This document shows positions 1 through 8,309 of a DNA stretch of 64,000 bases, piece after piece. This stretch comes from Lysobacter_L cavernae (lineage in GTDB: Bacteria > Pseudomonadota > Gammaproteobacteria > Xanthomonadales > Xanthomonadaceae). Both the position numbers and the translations under genes were made by a program. The notes beneath the pieces were generated by a model. It saw only the letters and a list, made by a program, of their open reading frames with translations. It did not search any database and was not told the origin of the DNA. Positions within the stretch are counted from its first letter, which is position 1. Each line of letters begins with the position of its first letter. Location of the stretch: assembly GCF_042648505.1 (NCBI RefSeq), contig NZ_JBHRXK010000008.1:1-64000 (forward strand). The letters run 5' to 3'.

Positions 1-3000
1 GAGATCGACCCGCTCGACGGCGTCACCGTCTTCGAGTACGACGAGGTCGGCCGCACGACGGCGGTGATCGACCCGCTGGGCCTGCGCACGCAGTTCGACT
101 ATGACGAACGCGGGAACCTGCTCGAGCTAACGCGGCCGGACGGCAGTTCGATGCAGAGCACGTATGACGATGACGACCGACCGATCTCGGTCGTCGATCC
201 ACTCGCCACCCAATGGAAGCAGCAATGGGACGAGCGCGGTCTACTGGTTGCGCAGTCCACGCCGCTGGGCGCAGCTTCGCGCTACGAGTACGACGTTGCC
301 GGTCTCCTCGTAGCGCATACCGATCCGCTCGGCGCAGTCACGCGTCTGTACTTCGACCGCCACGGTCAGTTGCTGCGTCTCACCGATCCGCTCGGTTTCA
401 CCAGCACGTTTCGGCACGACGCGCTCGGCCGCCTGCTCGAACAATCCGACCCCACAGGGCAGCGCACCCGCTACAGCTACGACGCCAAGGGCCGCCTGCT
501 CAACGCCGTGCAGCCCGGCGGAACCACCGTGCGCGCCGAGTACGATGCCGAGGACCAACTCCTCAAGTACACCGACGAGAGCGGCCACGTCACCCGGCTC
601 GAGTACGTCGGCATCGGCCAGATCGCCCGGCGCATCCAGCCTGACGGCCATGCCGTGCGGTACCAGTACGACACCGAGGAACGGCTTGTTGCGGTCGTCA
701 ATCAGCGTGGCGAAACGTACAGGCTCAAGCGCGACCCACTCGGCCGCATCATCGAGGAGGTGGACTATTGGGGGCAGCCGCGCCATTACCGCTACGACGC
801 CGCCAGCCGCCTGGCCGGAACGACCGATCCGCTCGGCCAGACCATCGCCTACGCCACCGACAAGCTCGGCCGCATCACGCAGAAGGTATTATTGCCCGAT
901 CCGGACCGGGCAGGGCAGGCGTTCAAGGAAGCCTTCAAGTACGACCCGTCCGGTCAGCTTGTCGAGCTGCGCAACCCTCATTGCCATGTGCAACGCAAGT
1001 TCGATGCCGAAGGCCGCTTGCTGGAAGAGACGCAGAACGGTTTCCGCATCGCCAGCCATTACGACGCCGTGGGCCAACGCATCCTGCGCGAGACCAGCGC
1101 CGGCAACCGCGTCGCCTGCGACTTCGACCTGCGCGGCCAACTCGCCAGCTCCACCATCAACGACGAGGCGCCGATCGCCATCGAGCGCGATGCTCTCGGT
1201 CGCGCCGTCACAGAGCGACTCAGCCCACAGGTGCAACGCCAGTTGCGCTACGACGACCGCGGCCTGCTCACCGCCCAGGCGGTGCTGAAGGACGAGGCAC
1301 CGCTGTTCGACACCGGCTACGCCTACGACCGCAGCGGCAATCTGACCGAGCGCCACGACAGTAGGCAGGGCAGCGACGCCTACAGCTACGACCCGATGGG
1401 CCGGATCCTGTCGCACACCGACCCGCGCGGGAAACTCACCCAGTTCCTCAACGACCCGGCCGGCGACCGCCTGCGCACCCGTGTGCACGAAGCGCGCATG
1501 CAGCAGGCCGTCGGCGGCGAGATGTTCCCCGGCCAGTGGACGCGCGAAGGCAGCTTCGAGGGCCTGCACTACGTCTTCGACCGCGCCGGCAACCTGATCC
1601 GCCGTGGCGACGAGCGCATGTATGCGCGCCCGGAAGACGAAGCCAGTGACCTGCACCTGCGCTGGGACGCCAACCACCGCCTGATCGAAAGTACCAAGAA
1701 CGGCCAGGCCACCCACTACGGCTACGACCCGTTGGGCCGTCGTGTGTTCAAGCGCAATCCTACCCATACCACCTGGTTCTTCTGGGATGGTGACGCCCTG
1801 CTGGGCGAGGTGACCCACGCCAACGACGCCACCAACGCGCCGTCGCTGCAAGGCGAGGGCAACGTAATTGACTTCCTTGCCGCCCGGCAGCGCAAGGCTG
1901 TGTTCGAGGCCTTGCACAAGGAAGCACGCGAGTACGTCTATTACCCTGGCAGCTTCGTGCCGTTGGCGCTGATCGACCAGCAAGCGGCGAACGGAGATCG
2001 GCCCGCGGCGGAACGGGCCGTGGCGCCAGTCGCCAAGCCTTTGCCGTCGTTACCGGCACCGCGCCGAGAACCGCAGCCCGACTCCCTCCCCCTCCGCGGG
2101 GGAGGGGCGGGATGGGGGGCGAACGCAGCGACGAGCCGCGACCCATCCGCCCATGTGACGGGCTTCGGCGGTCTGGGCGCGGTCGCACTCGGCCAGCCAT
2201 CTGCCACCCTCACGGAACAGGTGTCGTCATCCGAGCCTGCGCCCGCCGTGCCCGGCGGCGTGGGTGGAATGACGCTGGGCTGCGTGAAAGGCGGGCCCGC
2301 GGCGCCGATACCACCGTCTACACCTGCGACGCCTGTTGCACCGGAGACCAAAACCGCTTCCGGCATCGACGAAGTTGCCCAAACCATCACTGGCGCCGCA
2401 TCGCTGCAGCAACCCATTGAGCCGGCCCCGCGCACCAGCCACGTCTTCCACTACCACGTCGACCCCAATGGCTGCCCCACGCGCATCACCAACCCAGAAG
2501 GCCGCATCGTCTGGTCCGCCAGCTACGCCGCTTGGGGCGCCGTCACCCAGCAACACGCAAGCGCCATCACCAATCCAATCCGCTTCCAGGGCCAGTACTT
2601 CGATGCAGAGACAGGGCTGCATTACAACCGGTACCGATACTACGATCCAATCGCTGCTGCCTATATCCATCAGGATCCAATCCGCCTGCTTGCAGGCGCA
2701 AACCTCTACTCGTTCGTCCGCTCGCCTGCCAACTGGTCTGATCCCCTGGGCTTGGACAGTAGAAAACTTGATCGGAATCTAGGTGGGCGCGCGCGCGATG
2801 CCCATCAAGCGCATCACCTCATTCCAGAGGAGGTGATGAAGAAGCCGCAGTACAAACGAATGTTCGACCGTCTCAAGACGATGGGATTCGAGCCAGACGG
2901 CGCAAACAATGGTATCCACTTGCCAGACAATGAAGCGCTGGCGAGGGTGAAAAACCTTCCTGGGCACTGGTCGAGCCACCCTACGTACAATTCAGCGGTC

Positions 3001-3153
3001 GATGCAATGGTGGACAATCTCAACCACGCATACAGGACGGGTCGCCTTTCCGACACCCAGCTTGCGTTGGGGATAAGGGATATTCAGCGACAAACACGAA
3101 ACGCCATCGAGAGTTGCCAAGTTCAGATGAACACGTCCTGCAGGATGACCTGA
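1..3153 (+). CDS. Rhs/YD-repeat toxin with C-terminal AHH nuclease domain (5' end outside window)
   Basis: The reading frame is open from base 1, so the window holds the last 1050 residues of a larger Rhs protein. YD repeats (for example YDERGNLLELTRPDG, YDAKGRLL, YDPMGRILSHTDPRG) fill roughly residues 1-610; a Pro/Ala/Gly-rich insert covers about 640-810; the conserved Rhs core resumes (RFQGQYFDAETGLHYNRYRY) and ends at DPLGL near residue 915. Known Rhs proteins form a shell that encloses a variable toxin after this motif. The last ~130 residues carry AHHLIP, a downstream NGIHLP and HWSSHPTY, which match the AHH family of HNH/EndoVII-type nucleases, so a DNase (or RNase) warhead delivered by a type VI or similar secretion system is inferred. 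The immunity candidate starts 4 bases after the stop. Confidence 0.93.
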   Translation, partial: EIDPLDGVTVFEYDEVGRTTAVIDPLGLRTQFDYDERGNLLELTRPDGSSMQSTYDDDDRPISVVDPLATQWKQQWDERGLLVAQSTPLGAASRYEYDVAGLLVAHTDPLGAVTRLYFDRHGQLLRLTDPLGFTSTFRHDALGRLLEQSDPTGQRTRYSYDAKGRLLNAVQPGGTTVRAEYDAEDQLLKYTDESGHVTRLEYVGIGQIARRIQPDGHAVRYQYDTEERLVAVVNQRGETYRLKRDPLGRIIEEVDYWGQPRHYRYDAASRLAGTTDPLGQTIAYATDKLGRITQKVLLPDPDRAGQAFKEAFKYDPSGQLVELRNPHCHVQRKFDAEGRLLEETQNGFRIASHYDAVGQRILRETSAGNRVACDFDLRGQLASSTINDEAPIAIERDALGRAVTERLSPQVQRQLRYDDRGLLTAQAVLKDEAPLFDTGYAYDRSGNLTERHDSRQGSDAYSYDPMGRILSHTDPRGKLTQFLNDPAGDRLRTRVHEARMQQAVGGEMFPGQWTREGSFEGLHYVFDRAGNLIRRGDERMYARPEDEASDLHLRWDANHRLIESTKNGQATHYGYDPLGRRVFKRNPTHTTWFFWDGDALLGEVTHANDATNAPSLQGEGNVIDFLAARQRKAVFEALHKEAREYVYYPGSFVPLALIDQQAANGDRPAAERAVAPVAKPLPSLPAPRREPQPDSLPLRGGGAGWGANAATSRDPSAHVTGFGGLGAVALGQPSATLTEQVSSSEPAPAVPGGVGGMTLGCVKGGPAAPIPPSTPATPVAPETKTASGIDEVAQTITGAASLQQPIEPAPRTSHVFHYHVDPNGCPTRITNPEGRIVWSASYAAWGAVTQQHASAITNPIRFQGQYFDAETGLHYNRYRYYDPIAAAYIHQDPIRLLAGANLYSFVRSPANWSDPLGLDSRKLDRNLGGRARDAHQAHHLIPEEVMKKPQYKRMFDRLKTMGFEPDGANNGIHLPDNEALARVKNLPGHWSSHPTYNSAVDAMVDNLNHAYRTGRLSDTQLALGIRDIQRQTRNAIESCQVQMNTSCRMT
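2082..2118. repeat. G/C-run palindrome inserted in frame in the Rhs gene
   Basis: A run of C-rich then G-rich sequence (stem CCCTCCCC / GGGGAGGG around a short loop, followed by another G-run) lies inside the Rhs reading frame and is translated as PDSLPLRGGGAGWG. The same kind of sequence is familiar as an intergenic palindromic repeat in high-GC proteobacteria, so this looks like a repeat that landed in the flexible linker without breaking the frame. The surrounding ~170 residues are low-complexity Pro/Ala/Gly. Confidence 0.5.
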
Positions 3154-3157
3154 CGAC

Positions 3158-3760
3158 ATGTACTACCAGATCAGTTATCGCCCCGGTCAGCCCGGTTGCC
3201 CGGACTATTTCGACGGAGATTTGAACGAGGCTTGGGAGTGGGACGAGTATGATCCCGGCGTCCATGAGTTGGAGATCAAGCACCAATACGTTTATCGTGC
3301 TAATCATGAGTTCGTGGATTTTGATTATTGCGACGAGTATCTGGTATCAACGCACTTTGCTCGCCTGTGTGATCAGTTCGGGATGCGGGAACGCCTCGTG
3401 CCAGTGACCATCGTCGAGTCCGACGGGGAACGAACTAAGAAAGATTATGTTTTCCTGCTGTCATCAGAGCACATATCAATTCTTGATGTTGCCCGTTCGG
3501 AGTACGTGGTTGCGAGGCAACTCGAGACGGGCGAAATCGTGCGCGACAGGTATTGTCCGGATGTAGTCCACTATGACTCGATCGTGAAGTTTGTCGTCGA
3601 TCCGGATCGCGTGGCGGGAAGGCACATTTTCCGATGCATCGACCTAGCGCGTAGATACGTGTGTTCGCAGCCTTTCAAGGATGCTTGCGAGCAGTCGGGA
3701 ATGTTGGGCCTCGCATTCACGCCGATTGACGACAACTTCAAGGTCGCTGCTTTCTGGTGA
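3158..3760 (+). CDS. Probable immunity protein for the Rhs-AHH toxin (Imm11/MXAN_0049-like)
   Basis: 200-residue acidic protein with no signal peptide or membrane segment, starting 4 bases after the Rhs stop, the usual place of a cognate immunity gene. The C-terminal portion (RRYVCSQPFKDACEQSGMLGLAFTPIDD) resembles the end of the Imm11/DUF1629 family, where a 'lkeAieaaGltGvrF'-type segment closes the domain; the similarity is from memory and modest. Its codon use is less GC-rich than that of the flanking genes, as is common for horizontally exchanged toxin-immunity cassettes. Inferred role: binds and blocks the AHH nuclease in the cytoplasm of the producer and its kin. It could instead belong to another immunity family. 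Confidence 0.65.
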   Translation: MYYQISYRPGQPGCPDYFDGDLNEAWEWDEYDPGVHELEIKHQYVYRANHEFVDFDYCDEYLVSTHFARLCDQFGMRERLVPVTIVESDGERTKKDYVFLLSSEHISILDVARSEYVVARQLETGEIVRDRYCPDVVHYDSIVKFVVDPDRVAGRHIFRCIDLARRYVCSQPFKDACEQSGMLGLAFTPIDDNFKVAAFW

Positions 3761-4051
3761 CCCAATCGTGAAGACAATCCCATGGGCGAGCCTAAACAAG
3801 GGGTTCGATGTCGAGGTTCTATGCATTTCATTGGCTTACGGGCCCTTCTCGCAGCACAACGACCTGCCCCAAATTTACGCGTCGGTACAGTCGCAATCGA
3901 AATCCCTGATGGAGGGGCGAATTCAATTCTGATTCGCAGCACCCTAGGTGTTGAAGTGGTTCCAGGCGGCTTAACCTGAGTGACTTCACCGCCAAGTGGA
4001 ATTGCCCAAGGCCCATTTCATTCGCGGCCTGACGGACCCCGCAGTCTGTGG
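3761..4051. other. Gap without a recognisable gene, lower GC than flanks
   Basis: About 290 bases between the immunity gene and the convergent symporter gene. Only short frames are present (for example a 65-codon frame starting at 3782), none with a recognisable motif or clear ribosome binding site. The base composition is visibly richer in A/T than the regions on either side. It may be the decayed remnant of an exchanged Rhs tip cassette or mobile element end, but nothing diagnostic is visible. Confidence 0.4.
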
Positions 4052-5320
4052 TTAGTCCGGGCGTTGTCCCGGCGCCGTAGGCTCTTCCGTCGCGTTGGAC
4101 ACCTGCTTCGCCACCACGCTGGTTGCGGTCAGGTCGCCGGTCACGTTGCCCAACGTGGCGAACACGTCGGGGATGGTGTCCAGTGCCAGCAGCAGGCCGA
4201 GCGGTTCCACCGGCAAGCCCATTGCCTGGGTGACCGGCATGTTGGTGGCCATGAAGCTGACCTGCCCGGGCAGGCCGACCGAGCCCATGCTGATGACCAC
4301 GGCCAGCGCTGCGCCCGCCGCGAGTTGTGCGACGCTCAGGTCCACGCCGTAGGCCCAGGCGATGAACGCGGCCACGCCGATGTACTGGATGGGGCTGGTG
4401 ATGCGGAACAGCGACACGGCCATCGGCAACACCAGAGAGGTGACGCTGAGCGGGTGGCCAAGCCGCTCGCGCGAGCTTTCGATCATCGCCGGCAGCGAGG
4501 CGAGCGAGGACTGGGTGCTTGCCGCCACCACCTGCGCAGGGGCAATCGCCGCAGCGAACCGGCGCAGGCGTTCGCGGCCGGCGATCACCGCGATGGGGTA
4601 CATCAGCACGGTCGCGCACAGGTACATCGTGGACAGGATCGCGATGTACCAACCGAAGGCGCCGATCATGCCGTGACCGACGCGAGCGCATACCGCCAGC
4701 ACCAGCGCGAACACGCCCAGCGGTGCCACCCAGAGCACCCAGTGGACGATCACGATCATCACGTCGGCAATGCTCTGCACCAGTTCGAGCAGGCGCGCGC
4801 GTCGGTCCGTCTCGATCCGGGTCAAGGCGAAGCCGAAGAACAGCGAGAACACCACCAACGGCAGCATGGCGCTCTGCGCGGCTGCGGCTATGGCGTTGCT
4901 GGGGATGATTCCGGAAAACCATTCAGCCAGCGAATTGGGCAGCGACAGTTGTGCCGTGCCGGCCGTGGCCGCGCGCAGTGATTCGGCCAGGCCCTCCTGG
5001 CGCGGCACCAGCGAGAACAGAATCGGCGCCAGGATCGCGGCGAACGCGGCGCAGACGCTCAGGATCACCGCGAACGTCACGATCGCGTTGCGTGCGGTGC
5101 GTCCGGAAGCCGCCGCGTCGGTGGCGTTGTTCACGCCGATCACCACCAGCGCCGCGACCAGGGGCACGACGGTCATCTGCAGTGCGTTGAGCCACAGCCG
5201 TCCGATCGGCTGGACGATGTCCGCCACCTTGCCGGCCAACACGGGATCGCCCCAGGCCAGGAGCAGGCCGATCAAGGCACCGAGGAAAAGTCCGAGCAGT
5301 ACACGGGCAGTGGTCGACAC
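4052..5320 (-). CDS. Dicarboxylate/amino acid:cation symporter (DAACS, GltP/DctA family)
   Basis: 422 residues with about eight to ten hydrophobic segments, the normal size for the family. The Ser-rich loop STQSSLASLP, the segment TSPIQYIGVAAF and the C-terminal signature DTIPDVFATLGNVTGD (family pattern with the NVTGD/NMxGD substrate and cation site) identify an inner-membrane secondary transporter for glutamate, aspartate or C4-dicarboxylates driven by Na+ or H+. It is the last gene of the leftward peptidoglycan-peptide unit, 170 bases after the L,D-transpeptidase-like gene, with an inverted repeat between them, so it may be transcribed less strongly or separately. Uptake of glutamate released from muropeptides would fit the context; the substrate itself cannot be read from the sequence. 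Confidence 0.88.
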   Translation of the reverse strand: MSTTARVLLGLFLGALIGLLLAWGDPVLAGKVADIVQPIGRLWLNALQMTVVPLVAALVVIGVNNATDAAASGRTARNAIVTFAVILSVCAAFAAILAPILFSLVPRQEGLAESLRAATAGTAQLSLPNSLAEWFSGIIPSNAIAAAAQSAMLPLVVFSLFFGFALTRIETDRRARLLELVQSIADVMIVIVHWVLWVAPLGVFALVLAVCARVGHGMIGAFGWYIAILSTMYLCATVLMYPIAVIAGRERLRRFAAAIAPAQVVAASTQSSLASLPAMIESSRERLGHPLSVTSLVLPMAVSLFRITSPIQYIGVAAFIAWAYGVDLSVAQLAAGAALAVVISMGSVGLPGQVSFMATNMPVTQAMGLPVEPLGLLLALDTIPDVFATLGNVTGDLTATSVVAKQVSNATEEPTAPGQRPD

Positions 5321-5387
5321 GGTGGGTCCTGTGGAAGATGGTGTTGCTGTGGGTCAACACATCCAGCTGCGTATCCCCGTTCCCCCT

Positions 5388-5466
5388 GAGCGTAGCGCAG
5401 CGAAGTCGAAGGGAGAACGGGGCGGAAGCGTTCGAGCCGCTCATCCTTCGACTTCGGCCTACGCTC
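5388..5466. repeat. Dispersed inverted repeat between symporter and L,D-transpeptidase-like genes
   Basis: Two pairs of arms are complementary: GAGCGTAG (5388-5395) with CTACGCTC (5459-5466), and CGAAGTCGAAGG (5401-5412) with CCTTCGACTTCG (5445-5456). Such paired 'CTTCGACTTCGCTACGCTC'-type elements are common intergenic repeats in Xanthomonadales and often act as mRNA stabilising or stopping hairpins. It lies within the leftward unit. Confidence 0.75.
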
Positions 5467-5490
5467 TGGACAAACGGTGACAGTGTGGAA

Positions 5491-6258
5491 TCAGTTCGCG
5501 GGAACGTGAGGCAGCTCCCACGGTCGCCGCAAGCGTTCTAACTCGGCCACCGGCATCAGCACGAACACCGGCTTGCGCTCGGGATCAAGCCAACCCAGCA
5601 ACTGCTGCATCGCCGGTTCGGCCATGGCGGTGCAGCCGGCGGTGGCTTCGCCGGGTGCCTTCCACAGGTTGGCGAAGATGCAGCTTCCGGCGCCAGCACG
5701 ATGGATCGGATTGTGCTCGATTACGAAGCCGAGCTTGTAACGCGAGTCGCCATCGGCGTGCAGATCGCGCCGCATCGGCTCGGTCGAGCCGGCCACGGCG
5801 GCCTGGCCGACCTGGCGCGCATCGACGATGCGATCGTACAGCGGCGAGTCGCTGACATCGATGCAGTAGTCGGAAGCCGTCATCGCCCGATAGGGCAGCG
5901 CAGTCGATGCGGCATCGCCATAACCGAAGGCGGTGCCAATGCCGAACACGCCTGCCGGTGCGCGGCCGTCGCCTTCGCGTTTCTGTGGCCCGGTAGGTTG
6001 CGGCGCGTGCAGGCCCTGGCCCCAGGCCGAGCCGGCGCGCCCGACCGTGACCGGCGTGGTGTCGCCGACTGGCTGCCAGCCATGGGCGCCGCGTTCGTAA
6101 CGGCGCAGTACGCCGTCGGTCGCGTCCCAATCTGCAGTCGTGACCAGCACCAGCTGGCGTGACTCGGACCAGTCCCGGGTTTGCAGCGTCGAGCTGGCGC
6201 AGCCGCTGACGACCAGGCCGGAAAGCATCAGCAGGACAATGTGGAAACGCGAACGCAT
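5491..6258 (-). CDS. Lipoprotein with L,D-transpeptidase (YkuD-like) fold
   Basis: 255 residues. The ATG at 6258 is preferred because GAGGAG lies 6 bases upstream and it begins a lipoprotein signal (MRSRFHIVLLMLSGLVVSGC, lipobox VSGC). The C-terminal half has the pattern of the YkuD/ErfK family: GSCIFANLW, then GEATAGCTAM with the nucleophile Cys in GCTAM. Family members form or cut L,D bonds in murein in the periplasm (3-3 crosslinks, Braun lipoprotein attachment) or act as L,D-endopeptidases. The position before W that I recall as a conserved His (IFLHxW) is Asn here, so activity may be altered. It sits 49 bases downstream of the RpiR gene in the same orientation, which supports a role in muropeptide processing. 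Confidence 0.75.
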   Translation of the reverse strand: MRSRFHIVLLMLSGLVVSGCASSTLQTRDWSESRQLVLVTTADWDATDGVLRRYERGAHGWQPVGDTTPVTVGRAGSAWGQGLHAPQPTGPQKREGDGRAPAGVFGIGTAFGYGDAASTALPYRAMTASDYCIDVSDSPLYDRIVDARQVGQAAVAGSTEPMRRDLHADGDSRYKLGFVIEHNPIHRAGAGSCIFANLWKAPGEATAGCTAMAEPAMQQLLGWLDPERKPVFVLMPVAELERLRRPWELPHVPAN

Positions 6259-6307
6259 CGTCACTCCTCGGACCTTGGTCGTTGTCGCATGCATGCATGC
6301 AGGCTGG

Positions 6308-7156
6308 TCAGGTGTCGAGCAGGTCGCGCATGCGCTCGAAATTGACGTCGAGCTGGCTGCGCCGACTCTCGCTGGCCTCGCACGACAGCACGAAGATCAG
6401 GTCGAGCAGGTGCTGCAGCGCGGACTGGTACAACAGCGGTTCGATGTAGCGACGCTCGTCATGCGCCGAGACCAGCAGCGAGGCATCGGCGTGTGCGCGT
6501 AGCGGGTTTGGCGTGTGCCGGGTTACCGAGATCACCTTGCCGACGCGCTCGCGGAACAAACGGCTGATCTGGCACAGCGCGGCCTGACGGCCGTGTTCGG
6601 AAAACACCAGCAGCACGTCGCCTGGCGCCGCGGCCGATACGCCGGCCTGCATCAGGATCGCATCGACATAGTGCACGGTCAGGATGCCGAGCATCGACAA
6701 CCGGGTCGCGAAGGCGCGTGCGGGGATGCCGTCCTCGCCGAGACCGATGATGAACACCTTGCCGGCCTGGGTGATCGCCGCGGCAATCGCATCGATCGCC
6801 TCGGGTGGATTGATCAGGCGTGTCTCGGCCTCAGCCTGGGCCTTGAGATGCCACAGGTTCTCGGCCAGCACCGTGTGCGGATTGTCATGGCTGGCGGCGA
6901 CGGTCTCGCCATCGTCGTTGTTACCGCCGCGTGCGACGGCCTCGCCGATCGAATACTTGAGGTCGGGATAACCCTTGAACCCGAGCTTCTGGCTGAACTT
7001 GACAACGCTTGACTGGCTGATGCCCAGCGCGTTGGCCAACTGCTGGGAAGAGTAGTCGCGCAGCAGGTGGGCGTTGTCGAGAAGGAAGTCGGCGATACGG
7101 CGCTCGATGGCCGACATCTGGTCGCGTTCGGCGCGGATTTTCAGCAGAGGCGACAT
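6308..7156 (-). CDS. MurR/RpiR-family transcriptional regulator
   Basis: 282 residues. The N-terminal ~80 residues are an HTH_6 (RpiR) DNA-binding domain (IADFLLDNAHLLRDYSSQQLA followed by LGISQSSVVKFSQKLGFKGY); the C-terminal half is a SIS sugar-phosphate-binding domain (GKVFIIGLGEDGIPARAFA and GDVLLVFSEHGR). The ATG at 7156 is preferred since it clears the upstream epimerase stop by 13 bases, while an in-frame upstream start would overlap it. RpiR proteins sense phosphorylated sugars such as MurNAc-6-phosphate (MurR) or KDPG (HexR). Location inside the murein-peptide unit suggests that it controls the locus, probably through the palindrome at 10945-10964; ligand and sign of regulation are unknown. 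Confidence 0.9.
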   Translation of the reverse strand: MSPLLKIRAERDQMSAIERRIADFLLDNAHLLRDYSSQQLANALGISQSSVVKFSQKLGFKGYPDLKYSIGEAVARGGNNDDGETVAASHDNPHTVLAENLWHLKAQAEAETRLINPPEAIDAIAAAITQAGKVFIIGLGEDGIPARAFATRLSMLGILTVHYVDAILMQAGVSAAAPGDVLLVFSEHGRQAALCQISRLFRERVGKVISVTRHTPNPLRAHADASLLVSAHDERRYIEPLLYQSALQHLLDLIFVLSCEASESRRSQLDVNFERMRDLLDT

Positions 7157-7169
7157 CGTGGTCGGGCGC

Positions 7170-8267
7170 TCAGGCGGGCAGGGCTTCGAGGCCGCGGATC
7201 TCGCGGATGCCAAGGCCCGGGGCGTCGGTGATCGAGATCTCCGACTCGTTGAAGATCACGCCGCCGTCGACCGGATTGAACGCACACAGCGACGGGCCGT
7301 CCAGGTCGATCTTGGTGATCACGTTGGCCTTGGCCACGGCGACGTGCACAGCCGCGGCGACACTGATGCTGGTTTCGAGCATGCAGCCGATCATGCACTC
7401 GACGCCGTAGAGCGCGGCGATGTCGGCGATACGGATCGCATTGGAGATGCCCCCGGTCTTCATCAGCTTGATGTTGATGATGTCGGCGGCGCGCATGCGG
7501 ATCAAGTCGATGACTTCGGTGGGGCCGAACACGCTTTCGTCGGCCATGATCGGCGTGTGCACGCGCTCGGTGACGTACTTCATGCCGTCCAGGTCCTGCG
7601 CCTTGACCGGTTGCTCGACCAGTTCCAGACGCACGCCGGCGTCCTCGAGCATGCAGATCGCGTATACGGCCTGCTTGGCGGTCCAGCCCTGGTTGGCGTC
7701 CAGGCGCAGCAAGGCGCGGCCTTCGACCGCGGCGTAGATCGCCTTGACCCGCTCGATGTCGACGCCGATGTCCTTGCCGACCTTGATCTTCAGCGACTCG
7801 AAGCCACGGTCCACCGCGCTGAGCGAGTCGGCGACCATCTTGTCGATGTAGTCGACGCTGATGGTGATGTCGGTGGTGATGACCGGGTCGCCGCCGCCGA
7901 GCATCTTGTACAGCGGCGCGCCATAGAGCTGGCCGAACAGGTCATAGATCGCGATCTCGACCGCGGCCTTGGCGCTGGTGTTTTTCTCCAATGAACTCTG
8001 GATGAGCTGGGTGATGTGGTTGAGGTTGGCGATTTCCTGGCCGATCAGGCGCGGGGCGATGAACTTGCGGATCGCTTCAACTATCGAGCCGTGGGTGTCG
8101 CCGGTGATCACCGCCGTGGCCGGCGCCTCGCCGTAGCCAACATGGCCGGTATCGGTGTGCACGGTGACCACGATGTCCTCGACCGCCTCGACCGTGCGCA
8201 GCGCGGTCTTGAACGGCGTCTTCAAGGGAACGCGCAGCATGCCGAACCGGATGTCGGTGATTTTCAT
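7170..8267 (-). CDS. Dipeptide epimerase (L-Ala-D/L-Glu epimerase), enolase superfamily
   Basis: 365 residues, full length for the muconate-lactonizing-enzyme subgroup. Catalytic residues are visible: KxK at Lys160/Lys162 (SLKIKVGK), metal ligands Asp190 (LRLDANQGW), Glu218 (ELVEQP) and Asp243 (IMADES), the opposing Lys267 (INIKLMKTGG), and the Asp-x-Asp pair at 321/323 (KIDLDGP) that binds the dipeptide amino group in dipeptide epimerases. The reaction interconverts L-Ala-D-Glu and L-Ala-L-Glu, allowing murein peptides to be degraded by ordinary peptidases in the cytoplasm. It lies between the NlpC/P60 and RpiR genes. Exact dipeptide preference is not provable from the sequence, though the neighbours argue for L-Ala-D-Glu. 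Confidence 0.92.
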   Translation of the reverse strand: MKITDIRFGMLRVPLKTPFKTALRTVEAVEDIVVTVHTDTGHVGYGEAPATAVITGDTHGSIVEAIRKFIAPRLIGQEIANLNHITQLIQSSLEKNTSAKAAVEIAIYDLFGQLYGAPLYKMLGGGDPVITTDITISVDYIDKMVADSLSAVDRGFESLKIKVGKDIGVDIERVKAIYAAVEGRALLRLDANQGWTAKQAVYAICMLEDAGVRLELVEQPVKAQDLDGMKYVTERVHTPIMADESVFGPTEVIDLIRMRAADIINIKLMKTGGISNAIRIADIAALYGVECMIGCMLETSISVAAAVHVAVAKANVITKIDLDGPSLCAFNPVDGGVIFNESEISITDAPGLGIREIRGLEALPA

Positions 8268-8309
8268 GAAGGTCCGATAATGAGGTGGTGGTGTGGGGTG
8301 GCGTGCCGC

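Noticed and set aside
7141..7398. Small open frames opposite the epimerase and other genes
   Set aside because: Shadow frames of confirmed genes; Arg-rich products without motifs.
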